A stretch of 64,000 nucleotides of DNA from CBDBZL01 sp965213545 (GCA_965213545.1 CBDBZL010000002.1:806001-870000); one strand, 5' to 3'; numbered from the stretch's first letter, positions 47,373 through 56,565 are shown. Numbers and translations: made by a program. Notes: a model not told the origin generated them from the letters alone.

Positions 47373-48398
47373 ATCATAATCGCACGCAATATCGCCATGC
47401 TCGCGCTGGCCGCCATCCTCGCGGCGTGTGGCGGGGGCGACGGTGCGACACCGGAAACAGACGTGCTGACCGTCTATTCCGCGCGCCATTACGATGCGGA
47501 CTATGCGCTCTACGAGGCGTTCGAGGAGGAGACGGGGATCGAGGTCCGGGTGGTCGAGGCCGAGGGCGACCTGCTGGTTGAGCGGATCAGGGCGGATATC
47601 GCGCAGACCCCGCCCGACGTCATCGTTACCGTGGATGCCGGAAGACTGTGGCAGGCCGAGCAGGCGGGCCTGTTCCAGCCGATCAATTCGCCGGTGCTGA
47701 ACGAGCGGGTTCCCGCCAATCTGCGTCATCCGGAGGGTATTTGGGTAGGCCTTGCCAAGCGCGCGCGGGCCATCGTCTATGCGCCGGACCGCGTGGCCGA
47801 CGGTTCGCTGACCGGCTATGCCTCGCTTGGCGAACCTGTGTTCCGTGGCCGGGTTTGCTCGCGGTCCTCGGGCAATGTGTACAACATCTCGCTGCTGGCC
47901 GCGCTGATCGAGCGTTGGGGAACCGAGCGGGCCGAAGCCTGGGCTCGCGGCGTTGCAGCCAATCTCGCGCGGGACCCGGTCGGCGGGGACAGCGATCAGA
48001 TCAAGGCGGTGGCGGCGGGCGAGTGCGATGTCGCTATCGTCAACCACTATTACTTCGCTCGCATGCTGCGCGACGAACCGCAGATGGTGGCCGATCTTGC
48101 GATGTTCTGGCCCGACGAAGCGCCGGGCGTGCATGTCAATATCTCCGGCGCGGGCGTGGCTCGCGGCGCGCGCAATCCGCAAGCCGCGCGCCGGTTCATC
48201 GAGTTTGCCGTCTCGGACCGGGCGCAGCGCTTCTTCGCCGACCTGTCGAATGAATATCCGGTGGTCGCCGGGGTGACCTACGACAATGCCGCGCTCACGG
48301 GCCTGGGTCCGTTCCGTGCCGATCCGCTCGGCGCCTCGCAACTGGGCGCGAACCAGGCCGAAGCGCGCCGTATCTTCGACCGCGCCGGCTGGCCCTGA
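47373..48398 (+). CDS. Iron(III) ABC transporter substrate-binding lipoprotein, start codon unusual
   Basis: A FbpA/FutA-type periplasmic binding protein. It has a lipobox (LAAC), TVYSARHYDADYALYEAFEEETG at the mature N-terminus and further conserved strands (NLRHPEGIWVGLAKRARAIVY, SRSSGNVYNISLLAALIERWG, VAIVNHYYFARML). The in-frame ATG is at 47397, but it leaves a signal peptide without a positive charge and has no ribosome binding site. A strong site (AAGGGGGG) instead stands about 6 bases before ATC 47373, and IIARN would then start the signal. I mark 47373 (ATC, or ATA 47376) as the likely start and 47397 as the conservative one. Confidence 0.85.
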   Translation: MIIARNIAMLALAAILAACGGGDGATPETDVLTVYSARHYDADYALYEAFEEETGIEVRVVEAEGDLLVERIRADIAQTPPDVIVTVDAGRLWQAEQAGLFQPINSPVLNERVPANLRHPEGIWVGLAKRARAIVYAPDRVADGSLTGYASLGEPVFRGRVCSRSSGNVYNISLLAALIERWGTERAEAWARGVAANLARDPVGGDSDQIKAVAAGECDVAIVNHYYFARMLRDEPQMVADLAMFWPDEAPGVHVNISGAGVARGARNPQAARRFIEFAVSDRAQRFFADLSNEYPVVAGVTYDNAALTGLGPFRADPLGASQLGANQAEARRIFDRAGWP

Positions 48399-50005
48399 GC
48401 ACGCAAACGGCCGGCCGGCCTGCCCTTCGAACGCTCCTTTCTTGGTTCGATCCGGCGGTATTTGGCATCCTCGCCGCGCTGCTGTGCGCCGCGCCACTGG
48501 TATCGCTGATCTTCGTCGCGCTCGATGCTGACAGCGCCATCCTGCGTCATCTTGCCGAGACGCGGCTTGGCACCTACGCGCTCAATTCCGCGCTGGTCAC
48601 GCTGCTGGCGGTGGCGGGCGCGGTGGCGGTTGGCCTGCCCGCCGCATGGCTTGTCACCCATTACGCCTTTCCCGGGCGCCTACTGATGATGTGGACCTTG
48701 CCGCTGCCACTGGCCATGCCAAGCTATGTCGCCGCCTACGCATGGCTGTCGATGACCGGGCCGGGCTCGACGCTTGGTGCGCTTGTGCCCATGGTCAGCG
48801 GCGTCGGCGGCGCGGGCTTCGTGTTCGCGGTGACCTTCTACCCTTACGTCTATCTGCTTGCCCGCCAGGCCTTCGTGGCGCAGGGCAGGCGACCGGTCGA
48901 GGTGGCGCGCAGCCTTGGTGCGGGGCCGCTCGCAGCCTTCGCCCGAGCGGCGCTGCCGGTGGCGCGGCCGGCGCTGGTGGCAGGCGCGGCGCTGGCGGCG
49001 ATGGAAGTGCTGGCCGATTACGGGGTCGCCGATATTCTCGGCGCGCCCACCTTCACCGTCGGCATCGTCAGAACATGGACCGCGTTCGGCGATCCGGGCG
49101 CCGCGGCGCGGCTGGCGCTGGTGCTGCTGGCGGCGGCGCTGATAGCGCTAGGCATCGAGCGCGCCGCGCGCCGTTCGCGCCGGTTTTCGGGTATCGGCCG
49201 CCGGGACGATGCATCTCAGCTGGCCCCGCTGCCGGCGACCGGGGCCCTGCTGGCGCTGGTCGTCTGCCTGATGCCGCTGATCCTCGGCCTGCTCGCCCCG
49301 GCGCTTCATCTGCTGTTGCTCGCCTTCGACACTTGGCCCGCACGGCCGCTGTTGCCGGCGTTGCAGGGCACCCTGATGTTGGCGAGCCTGTCGGCGCTGA
49401 TCGCGGCCGCGCTGGGGATCGGTGCCGCATACGCCGCGCGGGCGGGCGGGATGGCGGGCCGCGCTTCGGTGCGCATCGCGCAGGCCGGCTATGCGGTTCC
49501 CGGAGCGGTGGCCGCGGTGGGTATTCTGGCGATGTTCGGCGCGTTGCAACACAGCGCCGACAGCATACTCGGCGCCGCCGCCCCGGCGATTGCGGGGGGC
49601 GGGCTGGTGGCGCTGCTGTTCGCCTACCAGGCCCGGTTTGCCGCCGCCGCGATCGGACCGTGCGACGCAGCGCTTCAGCGGGTGACGCCCGACATGGATG
49701 CCGCTGCGCGCAGCCTGGGTGCAGGGCCTGCAACGCTGCTCGCCCGCATCCATCTGCCGCTGGTGCGCGGCGGAGTTGTCACCGCAGCGCTGCTGGTCTT
49801 CGTCGAAGTATTGAAGGAACTGCCCGCCACCATGATCCTGCGCCCGTTCGACCTCGACACGCTGGCGGTCACCGCGCACAATTTCGCCTCTGACGAGCGG
49901 CTGGCGCATGCGGCGGCGCCCTCGCTTATCCTGCTGGCGCTGGGGCTGCCCGCGATGGCGACGGCTTCCTGGATGATCGAACGTGCCGCCCGCCCGGTCC
50001 GCTGA
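48395..50005 (+). CDS. Iron(III) ABC transporter permease, probable CTG start
   Basis: A fused two-domain FbpB-type permease, 536 aa, with about twelve membrane segments. Each half carries the EAA-type loop: EVARSLGAGPLAAFARAALPVARPAL and DAAARSLGAGPATLLARIHLPLVRGG. There is no ATG, GTG or TTG before 48611, yet the protein similarity and codon use begin at 48395 (STQTAGRPAL, then FDPAVFGILAALLCAAPL as helix 1). CTG 48395 overlaps the previous stop (CTGA). Starting at GTG 48611 would lose the first helix. It joins the substrate-binding protein and ATPase in one operon. Confidence 0.86.
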   Translation: MSTQTAGRPALRTLLSWFDPAVFGILAALLCAAPLVSLIFVALDADSAILRHLAETRLGTYALNSALVTLLAVAGAVAVGLPAAWLVTHYAFPGRLLMMWTLPLPLAMPSYVAAYAWLSMTGPGSTLGALVPMVSGVGGAGFVFAVTFYPYVYLLARQAFVAQGRRPVEVARSLGAGPLAAFARAALPVARPALVAGAALAAMEVLADYGVADILGAPTFTVGIVRTWTAFGDPGAAARLALVLLAAALIALGIERAARRSRRFSGIGRRDDASQLAPLPATGALLALVVCLMPLILGLLAPALHLLLLAFDTWPARPLLPALQGTLMLASLSALIAAALGIGAAYAARAGGMAGRASVRIAQAGYAVPGAVAAVGILAMFGALQHSADSILGAAAPAIAGGGLVALLFAYQARFAAAAIGPCDAALQRVTPDMDAAARSLGAGPATLLARIHLPLVRGGVVTAALLVFVEVLKELPATMILRPFDLDTLAVTAHNFASDERLAHAAAPSLILLALGLPAMATASWMIERAARPVR

Positions 50006-50020
50006 CAGCGGCCATGAAAC

Positions 50021-50044
50021 GGCCATGACAGGGGCCATGACAGG
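50021..50044. repeat. 12-bp tandem duplication that doubles the ATPase start codon
   Basis: GGCCATGACAGG occurs twice in direct succession, after a shorter related GGCCATGAAAC. The first complete copy puts an ATG at 50025 and the second at 50037, both in frame. Confidence 0.9.
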
Positions 50045-51104
50045 GGCTGGGACAGCACTCAGCGCGCGCGGCGTGAGCAAGGCGTGGCGGGGCAGGCCGG
50101 TGCTCCGGGATGTCGATCTCGACCTCGCCCCCGGCCGGCTGACCGCGGTGCTCGGCCCTTCGGGCGCCGGCAAATCCACCTTGCTGCGCGCGCTGGCCGG
50201 GCTGGAGACCATCGATGCGGGCCAGATCACCAGCGGCACGCGTCTGCTCAGCGATGCGCGGGCCATGGTGCCGCCCGAGAAGCGCGGTATCGGCATCGTG
50301 TTCCAGGACGGCGCGCTGTTTCCCCACCTTACCGCGCTGGAAAATGTCGCGTTCGGCCTGAAGGGGAAGCAGCGCCGGTCGCGTGCGTCGGACATGCTGG
50401 CGGCGCTGGGGCTGACATCGCGCGCCCGGGCCTATCCGCATCAGCTTTCGGGCGGCGAACAGCAGCGCGTCGCGCTCGCCCGCGCGCTGGCGCCTGCTCC
50501 CGGTGTCATCCTCCTCGATGAGCCCTTCTCAAGCCTCGATGAAGGCCTGCGCCGATCGGTCCGCGAGGGCGCCGCTTCGGCCCTGCGCGAGGCGGGCACT
50601 GCCGCATTGCTCGTCACGCATGATCCCAATGAGGCGATGTCGATGGCGGACGATCTGGTGCTGCTGATCGCTGGCCGCGTGGTCCAGCGCGGGTCACCCG
50701 AGACGGTCTATGCCCGGCCCGTCAGCGCCGCCGCGGCGCGGTTGCTGGGCGATGTCAACGAGTGGCACGGCCAGGCGCGGCAAGGCAAGCTTTCGACCCC
50801 GTTTGGCAAGATCGCGAGCGAGGCGGTATTCGACGGACCGGCAATCGCGCTGGTCCGGCCCGAAGGACTGCGCGTCTCCCCGGGCAAGGACAGCGCAATC
50901 ACCGTTGCGGCGCGTCATCCGCTGGGGGGTGTGTGCGAACTGGTGCTCGCAGCGTCATGCGGGACGCGGTGGCGTGCGCGCGTGCCATCCTTCACCGCCC
51001 CGCCGGTCGGCGCATCGGTGAAAGTGGCGATCGAACCTCACTATGCCTCGCTGATAGCGGGTTCGGGAACGGGGGCGGTGGCGAGACCAGGGGTTGCCAG
51101 CTGA
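50025..51104 (+). CDS. Iron(III) ABC transporter ATP-binding protein
   Basis: A FbpC-type ATPase, about 359 aa. Walker A is LGPSGAGKSTLL, the Q-loop is VFQDGALFPHL, the ABC signature is LSGGEQQRVALARAL, Walker B is ILLDEPFSSLD and the switch His is in LVTHDPNEAM. The C-terminal part (from about 250) forms a TOBE-like regulatory domain (ALVRPEGLRVSPGKDSAI). The start is uncertain because a 12-bp duplication gives ATGs at 50025 and 50037. It follows the permease stop by about 20 bases. Confidence 0.92.
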   Translation: MTGAMTGAGTALSARGVSKAWRGRPVLRDVDLDLAPGRLTAVLGPSGAGKSTLLRALAGLETIDAGQITSGTRLLSDARAMVPPEKRGIGIVFQDGALFPHLTALENVAFGLKGKQRRSRASDMLAALGLTSRARAYPHQLSGGEQQRVALARALAPAPGVILLDEPFSSLDEGLRRSVREGAASALREAGTAALLVTHDPNEAMSMADDLVLLIAGRVVQRGSPETVYARPVSAAAARLLGDVNEWHGQARQGKLSTPFGKIASEAVFDGPAIALVRPEGLRVSPGKDSAITVAARHPLGGVCELVLAASCGTRWRARVPSFTAPPVGASVKVAIEPHYASLIAGSGTGAVARPGVAS

Positions 51105-51218
51105 GGTTCATCACCATCGCGAACGACTGAGAAGGCGCATTTCCACAAGACTTGCAACCACCGCCGCCATCCGCAAAACGCGGCGTTCGCCTGCGCAAAA
51201 CCATGACGAGGAACCAGA

Positions 51219-53336
51219 TTGCCGATGACGAGGGCGCCTCGCATGATTGGTGTGCTGCTGGCGCTGGTTCCTGCGTCGCTGGCCGCGCAACCATCGCCCG
51301 GTGCCGAAGACAGCGTTGCCGACGAACAGGCCGAAGCGCGCGCCGAGGCGAACCGGGCACCACTTGCACAAAGGCGAAGCTTCACGCCTGCCGATTTCGC
51401 CCAGTTCGCGCCGCGCACCGCGCTCGACATGGTGCTCCAGGTTCCCGGCTTCACCATCCGCGAGGGAGGCTCGGAACGCGGGCTGGGGCAGGCGGACACC
51501 AATGTGCTGATCAACGGCCAGCGGATCACCGCCAAATCGAACAGCGCGGTCGATGCGCTCGGCCGGATTCCGGCGGGCGATGTGGTGCGGCTCGAGATCG
51601 TCGATGGCGCCAGCCTGGATATTGCAGGGCTCGCCGGTCAGGTGCTCAACCTTGTCACCTCGACCAGTGGCGCGGTCAGCGGCCGGTTCCGTTATTCGCC
51701 GCAGTTCCGCTCCGAAGGTACGAAGGTTCGCTGGGGCAATAGCGAGGTTTCCGTATCCGGTGGCGGCGCGAACAGCGACTGGACGCTGAGCCTGGAAAAC
51801 AATCAGCAGCGCTTTGGCGAGGCCGGCCCCGAATTCGTCACCGACGTAGCGGGCAACCTCATCGACATGCGGCAGGAGCGCCTCACCAATTCCTGGGACC
51901 GGCCTTCGTTAGCGGCCACATATACGCGCACCGCGGCCAACAAAAACGTGCTGGGTCTGACAGGCTCGGTGACGGGGTTCCTCCTGCGGCTGCGCGAGGT
52001 CTCGCAGCGCGGCAATGCGCTGGACGGCGAGAGGACGCGGCTGTTTCGCTTCACCGAGGATGAGTTCAACTATGAATTGAGCGCCGATTATGATTTCGCC
52101 GCGCTGGGCAGTCGCAGCCGGATCATAGTCTACCGCCGGTTCGAGAACAGCCCCACCATATCGAGCGTCAAGACAGATTTCGCCGATGGCCGCGCGCCCA
52201 CCGGGTCAATTTTCGCGCGTCAGGCGAACGAGGCGGAAAGCGTGCTGCGCGCCGAACAGGTCTTCGCCTGGCTCGGCGGCGACTGGCAGGTCTCGCTCGA
52301 GGGAGCCAATAATGTCCTCGATATCGAATCCAGCCTCGAGGGGCGCGACGCATCGGGCAACCTGCAGCCCATCGCGTTTCCCGGCGCCTCATCGCGCGTC
52401 ACCGAGGACCGGGCTGAAGCCACGACAAGCTATGGCCGCGCGCTCGGTCCCAAGCTTCGGCTCCAGACATCGCTGGGCGGCGAATATTCCACAATTCGTC
52501 AGTCGGGCCCATTCGGCCTGACGCGCAGCTTCGTGCGGCCCAAGGGTTTCGTCACGCTCGACTGGCAGGCCAACCCCTCGCTCGATATCTCCGCCCGGAT
52601 CGAGCGGGTGGTGGGCCAGCTCAGCTTTTTCGACTTCATCGCCTCGGTCAACGTGAACCAGGACCAGGTCGATGTCACCAATGCCAACCTCGTTCCGCCG
52701 CAGAGCTGGCTCGTCCAGGTCGAGGCAAGCCAGCGATATGGTGCGCTGGGCTCGATCACATTACGGGGCTTCTTCGAGGATGTGAGCGATATTGTCGATC
52801 AGATCCCTATCGCCAGCGGCGGCCAGGCGCCGGGCAATATCGCCTCGGCACTGCGCTACGGGGTCACCATAGATGCAACGCTGCTGTCCGAACCGCTCGG
52901 CTGGCCGGGCGCGCGGCTCGACCTGTTCGTCGACATTCTGGAATCGGAGGTCCTCGATCCGCTGCTCGGCACCAGAAGACGCATTTCGCAGGACAATTAC
53001 GACATTCTTGAAATCGTGGGATCGTTTCGACAGGACTTTGCCGGCAGCAACTGGGCGACCGGGTTCGAATTCGAATGGGACCGCGAGGCGCCCGAGATCC
53101 GGCTCGACGAATTCGCGCTCGGCCGCGAGAGCTTCGCCGCGGCCTCGATCTTTGTCGAGAACAAGGATGTCGCCGGGCTTACCTTGCGCGCCCGGATCGG
53201 CAATGTGCTCGACCGCGCCAATAATTTCTCGCGCACCGTATTCATCGACCGGCGCGCAGGGCTTGTCGCCTTGCGCGAAGAGCGGTTCCGCAATCAGGGC
53301 ACCGTGTTCACGCTTGATATCGAAGGCAGTTTCTGA
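51219..53336 (+). CDS. TonB-dependent outer-membrane receptor, probably for iron
   Basis: A 705-aa receptor. It has a signal peptide (MIGVLLALVPASLAAQ), a plug domain (TALDMVLQVPGFTIREGGSERG, TNVLINGQRITAKS) and beta-barrel strands ending in Phe (DIEGSF). The start may be TTG 51219 (GAGGA 6 bases before) or ATG 51225. It lies 114 bases after the ABC ATPase and in the same direction, so a role in ferric siderophore or iron uptake is likely. I see no Fur box in the short gap, so it may depend on the upstream promoter. Confidence 0.9.
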   Translation: MPMTRAPRMIGVLLALVPASLAAQPSPGAEDSVADEQAEARAEANRAPLAQRRSFTPADFAQFAPRTALDMVLQVPGFTIREGGSERGLGQADTNVLINGQRITAKSNSAVDALGRIPAGDVVRLEIVDGASLDIAGLAGQVLNLVTSTSGAVSGRFRYSPQFRSEGTKVRWGNSEVSVSGGGANSDWTLSLENNQQRFGEAGPEFVTDVAGNLIDMRQERLTNSWDRPSLAATYTRTAANKNVLGLTGSVTGFLLRLREVSQRGNALDGERTRLFRFTEDEFNYELSADYDFAALGSRSRIIVYRRFENSPTISSVKTDFADGRAPTGSIFARQANEAESVLRAEQVFAWLGGDWQVSLEGANNVLDIESSLEGRDASGNLQPIAFPGASSRVTEDRAEATTSYGRALGPKLRLQTSLGGEYSTIRQSGPFGLTRSFVRPKGFVTLDWQANPSLDISARIERVVGQLSFFDFIASVNVNQDQVDVTNANLVPPQSWLVQVEASQRYGALGSITLRGFFEDVSDIVDQIPIASGGQAPGNIASALRYGVTIDATLLSEPLGWPGARLDLFVDILESEVLDPLLGTRRRISQDNYDILEIVGSFRQDFAGSNWATGFEFEWDREAPEIRLDEFALGRESFAAASIFVENKDVAGLTLRARIGNVLDRANNFSRTVFIDRRAGLVALREERFRNQGTVFTLDIEGSF

Positions 53337-53432
53337 CGGCAGTTCCGGGGCCGGAAGCCAGCAAAACCGGTTCCCATGGACGCGGCGCTGCAGCACAGGC
53401 CTTAGAAACACCAAGGAGGCTTCTGAGCGCGC

Positions 53433-54014
53433 ATGAAGATTTACACCCGCGGCGGCGACAAGGGCCGCACCAGCCTGTTCACCGGTGGCAGGGTCGCCAA
53501 GGATGACGCCCGGATCGAGGCGCTCGGCGCGGTGGATGAACTTGTCGCGGCGCTGGGCATGGCCAAGAGCGCGGCCTCGTCCCACCCGCGCATCCTCGAC
53601 GCGGTGGAACAGGCGCAGACGCGGCTTTACCTGCTGATGGCGGGGATCGCCGGATCGCCCGGATCACCCGGGGGGGACAGCCAGACGGACGAGACCCAAA
53701 CGGACGACAAGGATGATAACAAGGCCGCGATCGAAGCGATCGAGGGCTTGATCGATGCGCTCGATGCCGACCTGCCGCCGCTCAGCGATTTCGTCATCCC
53801 GGGAACATCGCCCGCATCGGCCACGCTGCATTTGGCCCGCGCCATATGTCGCCGCGCCGAGCGCCGCGTGCTGGCTGCCGCGCGCGACCACGCGATACCG
53901 GGCACTATCATCACTTATCTCAACCGCCTGTCCGACCTTTTATTCGTCATGGCACGCTGGGTCGACCGGCAGGAAGAGGCTGCTACCTTCAAGCAACGGC
54001 TGGGTTCCGAATAG
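53433..54014 (+). CDS. PduO-type cob(I)alamin adenosyltransferase
   Basis: Transfers adenosyl from ATP to cob(I)alamin or cobinamide. Length is 193 aa. The ATP site YTRGGDKGRTSLFTGGRV opens the protein, and FVIPGTSPASATLHLARAICRRAERR contains the conserved helical core with Arg and Glu. An unusual acidic insert (residues about 78-98, rich in Asp, Thr and Gln) lies between the helices. GGAGG precedes the ATG by 11 bases. It follows the receptor by about 95 bases and precedes the sigma factor. Confidence 0.92.
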   Translation: MKIYTRGGDKGRTSLFTGGRVAKDDARIEALGAVDELVAALGMAKSAASSHPRILDAVEQAQTRLYLLMAGIAGSPGSPGGDSQTDETQTDDKDDNKAAIEAIEGLIDALDADLPPLSDFVIPGTSPASATLHLARAICRRAERRVLAAARDHAIPGTIITYLNRLSDLLFVMARWVDRQEEAATFKQRLGSE

Positions 54015-54089
54015 ATCAAGAACATGGCGCCGGAGCGTTTCGACTTGCGGGGCAGCGTGCAAGATGCTCAAAGCCGCTCCCGAAGCCCC

Positions 54090-54653
54090 ATGCGCGAAAA
54101 GCACCCAGATGACTGGCTGGCCGACCGACTAGAGGCCGTCGCGAAAGGCGAGGTCGAGGCCCTGCACGCCATCTACGAGGCGACAAGGGTGCGGTTGTTC
54201 GTCATCTGCCTGGGTGTCGTCAAGAACCGCGAAGCCGCCGAAGATGTGCTGCAGGAAGTCTATCTGAAGGTCTGGAACAGGGCGGCAGGCTTCGACCGGA
54301 CGAGAGGCACGCCCTGGCCCTGGCTGGGCATGATCGCACGCAACACCGCCATCGACCGGGCGCGGGCGCGGCGGCGGCGGGCGGATCTGGACGGCGAGAA
54401 ATATCTGATCGCGCGCGAGGATGACGTCCCTCCTGCCATCGACGACCAGATCGTCGAGGCGCAGGAAGGCGAGCGTGTGCTGCGCGAGGTGGACGAACTC
54501 GATGCACACAGCGCGCATGTGCTTCGCGCCGCCTTTGTCGAAGGTCTGAGCTATTCTGAGGTCGCCGCACGCGAAGGCCTGCCGCTGGGCACGGTCAAGA
54601 GCCGCATCCGCCGCGCGCTGAAGGTGCTGCGGGAAAGGTTGGAAGATGGCTGA
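54090..54653 (+). CDS. ECF-family RNA polymerase sigma factor
   Basis: A 187-aa sigma factor from ATG 54090 (or 209 aa from ATG 54024; the extra codons are atypical). Region 2 has LFVICLGVVKNREAAEDVLQEVYLKVW and TPWPWLGMIARNTAIDRARARRRR; region 4 has VLRAAFVEGLSYSEVAAREGLPLGTVKSRIRRALKVLRERL. It is like SigK-type sigmas. It overlaps its anti-sigma gene by 8 bases, so the pair is controlled together. Confidence 0.9.
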   Translation: MREKHPDDWLADRLEAVAKGEVEALHAIYEATRVRLFVICLGVVKNREAAEDVLQEVYLKVWNRAAGFDRTRGTPWPWLGMIARNTAIDRARARRRRADLDGEKYLIAREDDVPPAIDDQIVEAQEGERVLREVDELDAHSAHVLRAAFVEGLSYSEVAAREGLPLGTVKSRIRRALKVLRERLEDG

Positions 54654-55443
54654 TCCAACCCGCCCGCCGCTTGATCCGGAAATGGACCTGCTCGCCAGCG
54701 AGCTGGCGTTCGGCCTGCTCGAAGGCGAAGAGCAGCTCGAGGCCAGGAAACGTGCGCTTGGCGATTCACAATTTGCCGCGCGTGTGGCTTTCTGGGAGCG
54801 TGAGGGTCTCGAGCAATTCGTCGCCGATCCGCAGGACGAACCCTCGCCCGCGGTGTGGACCCGCATTGCCTCGGGTCTTGCCCGGCAGCCGGACGAGGGC
54901 GCGGCCAGCACGGTTGTCCCGATCAGCCAGAGCGAGCCAACCACGGCGCGCACTGAGGCACAGGCACGCACGGTGCACGATCCGGGCCTGTGGCGCCCGT
55001 TCGCTCTGGCGGCCTCGCTCGCGGCGCTGGTGTTCGCCGGCTTGTGGACCTTCGCCACGCCCGAGCGGGTGGAAGTGCCGGTGCGCGCGCCCTTCGCGCC
55101 CAATATGCTCAGCGTGGCGCAGATCAACGCCGATGAAGACGGGACCCTGCTGTCCGCGCTTTACGACCGCGAGGGCGGGCGGTTGTTCCTGCGTCTGGCC
55201 GAGCTCCCCGATCCTGCCCGCGTGCCGCAGCTATGGCTGATCGACGATGGCGGCACGCCGCGTTCGCTGGGGTTCGGCGAGCGGGACGCGGTGGCCGAAC
55301 TGGTGCTGACCGAGCAGCAGCGCGCGATCATCGAGGAGACGGGCACCATCGCGGTGTCGCTCGAGCAGCCGGCCGACGTTCCGGGGGACACGCCCACCGA
55401 CGTGCTGGGCTCGGCCAGCCTCGCTCCGCTCGAGGAAAGCTGA
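54646..55443 (+). CDS. Anti-sigma factor, RskA-like
   Basis: A 265-aa inner-membrane regulator. The cytoplasmic N-terminal part (ELAFGLLEGEEQLEARKRAL) binds the sigma factor, one membrane helix follows (WRPFALAASLAALVFAGLWTF), then a periplasmic RskA domain (RLAELPDPARVPQLWLIDDGGTPRSLG) known from anti-sigma-K proteins. In such systems proteolysis in response to a signal frees the sigma factor. It is the partner of the gene it overlaps. Confidence 0.9.
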   Translation: MADPTRPPLDPEMDLLASELAFGLLEGEEQLEARKRALGDSQFAARVAFWEREGLEQFVADPQDEPSPAVWTRIASGLARQPDEGAASTVVPISQSEPTTARTEAQARTVHDPGLWRPFALAASLAALVFAGLWTFATPERVEVPVRAPFAPNMLSVAQINADEDGTLLSALYDREGGRLFLRLAELPDPARVPQLWLIDDGGTPRSLGFGERDAVAELVLTEQQRAIIEETGTIAVSLEQPADVPGDTPTDVLGSASLAPLEES

Positions 55444-55547
55444 GACGGGCACCCGCCGAGCCCGCGCCCGGCCGGTCCCGCAACTGCGCGCCATAGCCGG
55501 GCACTTCCCCGCCGATCCCACAAGAACGCATGAAAGCGAGGAGCCTT

Positions 55548-56441
55548 ATGGCCGAGCGCGACCAGCCGAGCGAGCGCCTTGCCGATCGCAAGTTCTACCC
55601 CGCCGAGCAGGAAGCCGACTTCGCCGAGAACCAGCCTGCGCAAACACCGCAGACCGAGCATCCCGCCTATACGCTAGCATTTCGGGATACCCAGTTCCTG
55701 CTACGCGACGAGCTTCGCCCGGTGCGCTTCCAGCTCGAGCTCCTGAAGACCGAAATGCTGATGGAGGAAGCGCGCATCGGCTCGACGCTCGTTGTCTATG
55801 GTTCGGCGCGCATCCCTCCTCCGCAAGCGGTTGAAACCGCGCTTGAAGGGGCCGCCGACCTGCCCGAGGAAGAGCGCCGGGTGGTCGAGAAGCTCGCCGC
55901 CAAGGCGCGTTATTTCGAGCAGGCGAACCGATTGGCGCGACTGGTCAGCGAGAAGGCGATCATCGAGGATGGGCAGCGCCAGTTCGTGGTGTGCTCGGGC
56001 GGTGGCCCCTCGATCATGGAAGCGGCCAACAAGGGCGCCTCCGAAGCCGGCGCCGAATCGATCGGGCTCAACATCGTCCTGCCGCACGAGCAGGCGCCCA
56101 ACCCCTATGTCACGCCCTATCTATCGTTCCAGTTCCACTATTTCGCGCTGCGCAAGATGCATTTCCTGCTGCGCGCCCGGGCCGTGGCGGTGTTCCCCGG
56201 CGGCTTCGGCACGCTGGACGAGCTGTTCGAATTGTTGACGCTGATCCAGACCGGTAAGATGCGGCCCATCCCCATCCTGTTGTTCGGCCGCGAGTTCTGG
56301 ACCCGGATCATCGATTTCGAAGGTCTGGCAGAAGAAGGCACGATCTCGCGCGGCGATCTTGACCTGTTTACCTGGTGCGAGACGGCGGAGGAGGCCTGGG
56401 ACCACATCGCCGCCTTCTATGCGATCGAGGTGGCGCGGTAG
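55548..56441 (+). CDS. LOG-family (TIGR00730-like) nucleotide-binding protein
   Basis: A 297-aa Rossmann-like protein of the lysine decarboxylase-like/LOG family. The PGGFGTLDELFE motif and the preceding helix with Arg (ALRKMHFLLRARAVAVF) are typical. FVVCSGGGPSIMEAANKGA and SIGLNIVLPHEQ form the phosphate loops. The N-terminal 80 residues are a charged extension (YPAEQEADFAENQ) that standard LOG proteins lack. I chose ATG 55548 because AGGAG lies 5 bases upstream. It may act as a nucleotide 5'-monophosphate phosphoribohydrolase; the cytokinin role in plants need not apply. Confidence 0.88.
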   Translation: MAERDQPSERLADRKFYPAEQEADFAENQPAQTPQTEHPAYTLAFRDTQFLLRDELRPVRFQLELLKTEMLMEEARIGSTLVVYGSARIPPPQAVETALEGAADLPEEERRVVEKLAAKARYFEQANRLARLVSEKAIIEDGQRQFVVCSGGGPSIMEAANKGASEAGAESIGLNIVLPHEQAPNPYVTPYLSFQFHYFALRKMHFLLRARAVAVFPGGFGTLDELFELLTLIQTGKMRPIPILLFGREFWTRIIDFEGLAEEGTISRGDLDLFTWCETAEEAWDHIAAFYAIEVAR

Positions 56442-56565
56442 CGGAAAGTTACGGCCTGCCTTTACTGGCAAGAGGTTCCGCTTATCTCGTAAGAGCTGCC
56501 TACGTCCGGACCTTTGTCCCCGTGCGCCCGAGCCCCCGCTTGCCAGCGATCATGCCCGCACCGGA

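Noticed and set aside
54020..54060. EcfG-like GAAC...CGTT before the ECF sigma gene
   Set aside because: The spacing is about 12 bases, too short for a GGAAC-N16-17-CGTT promoter.
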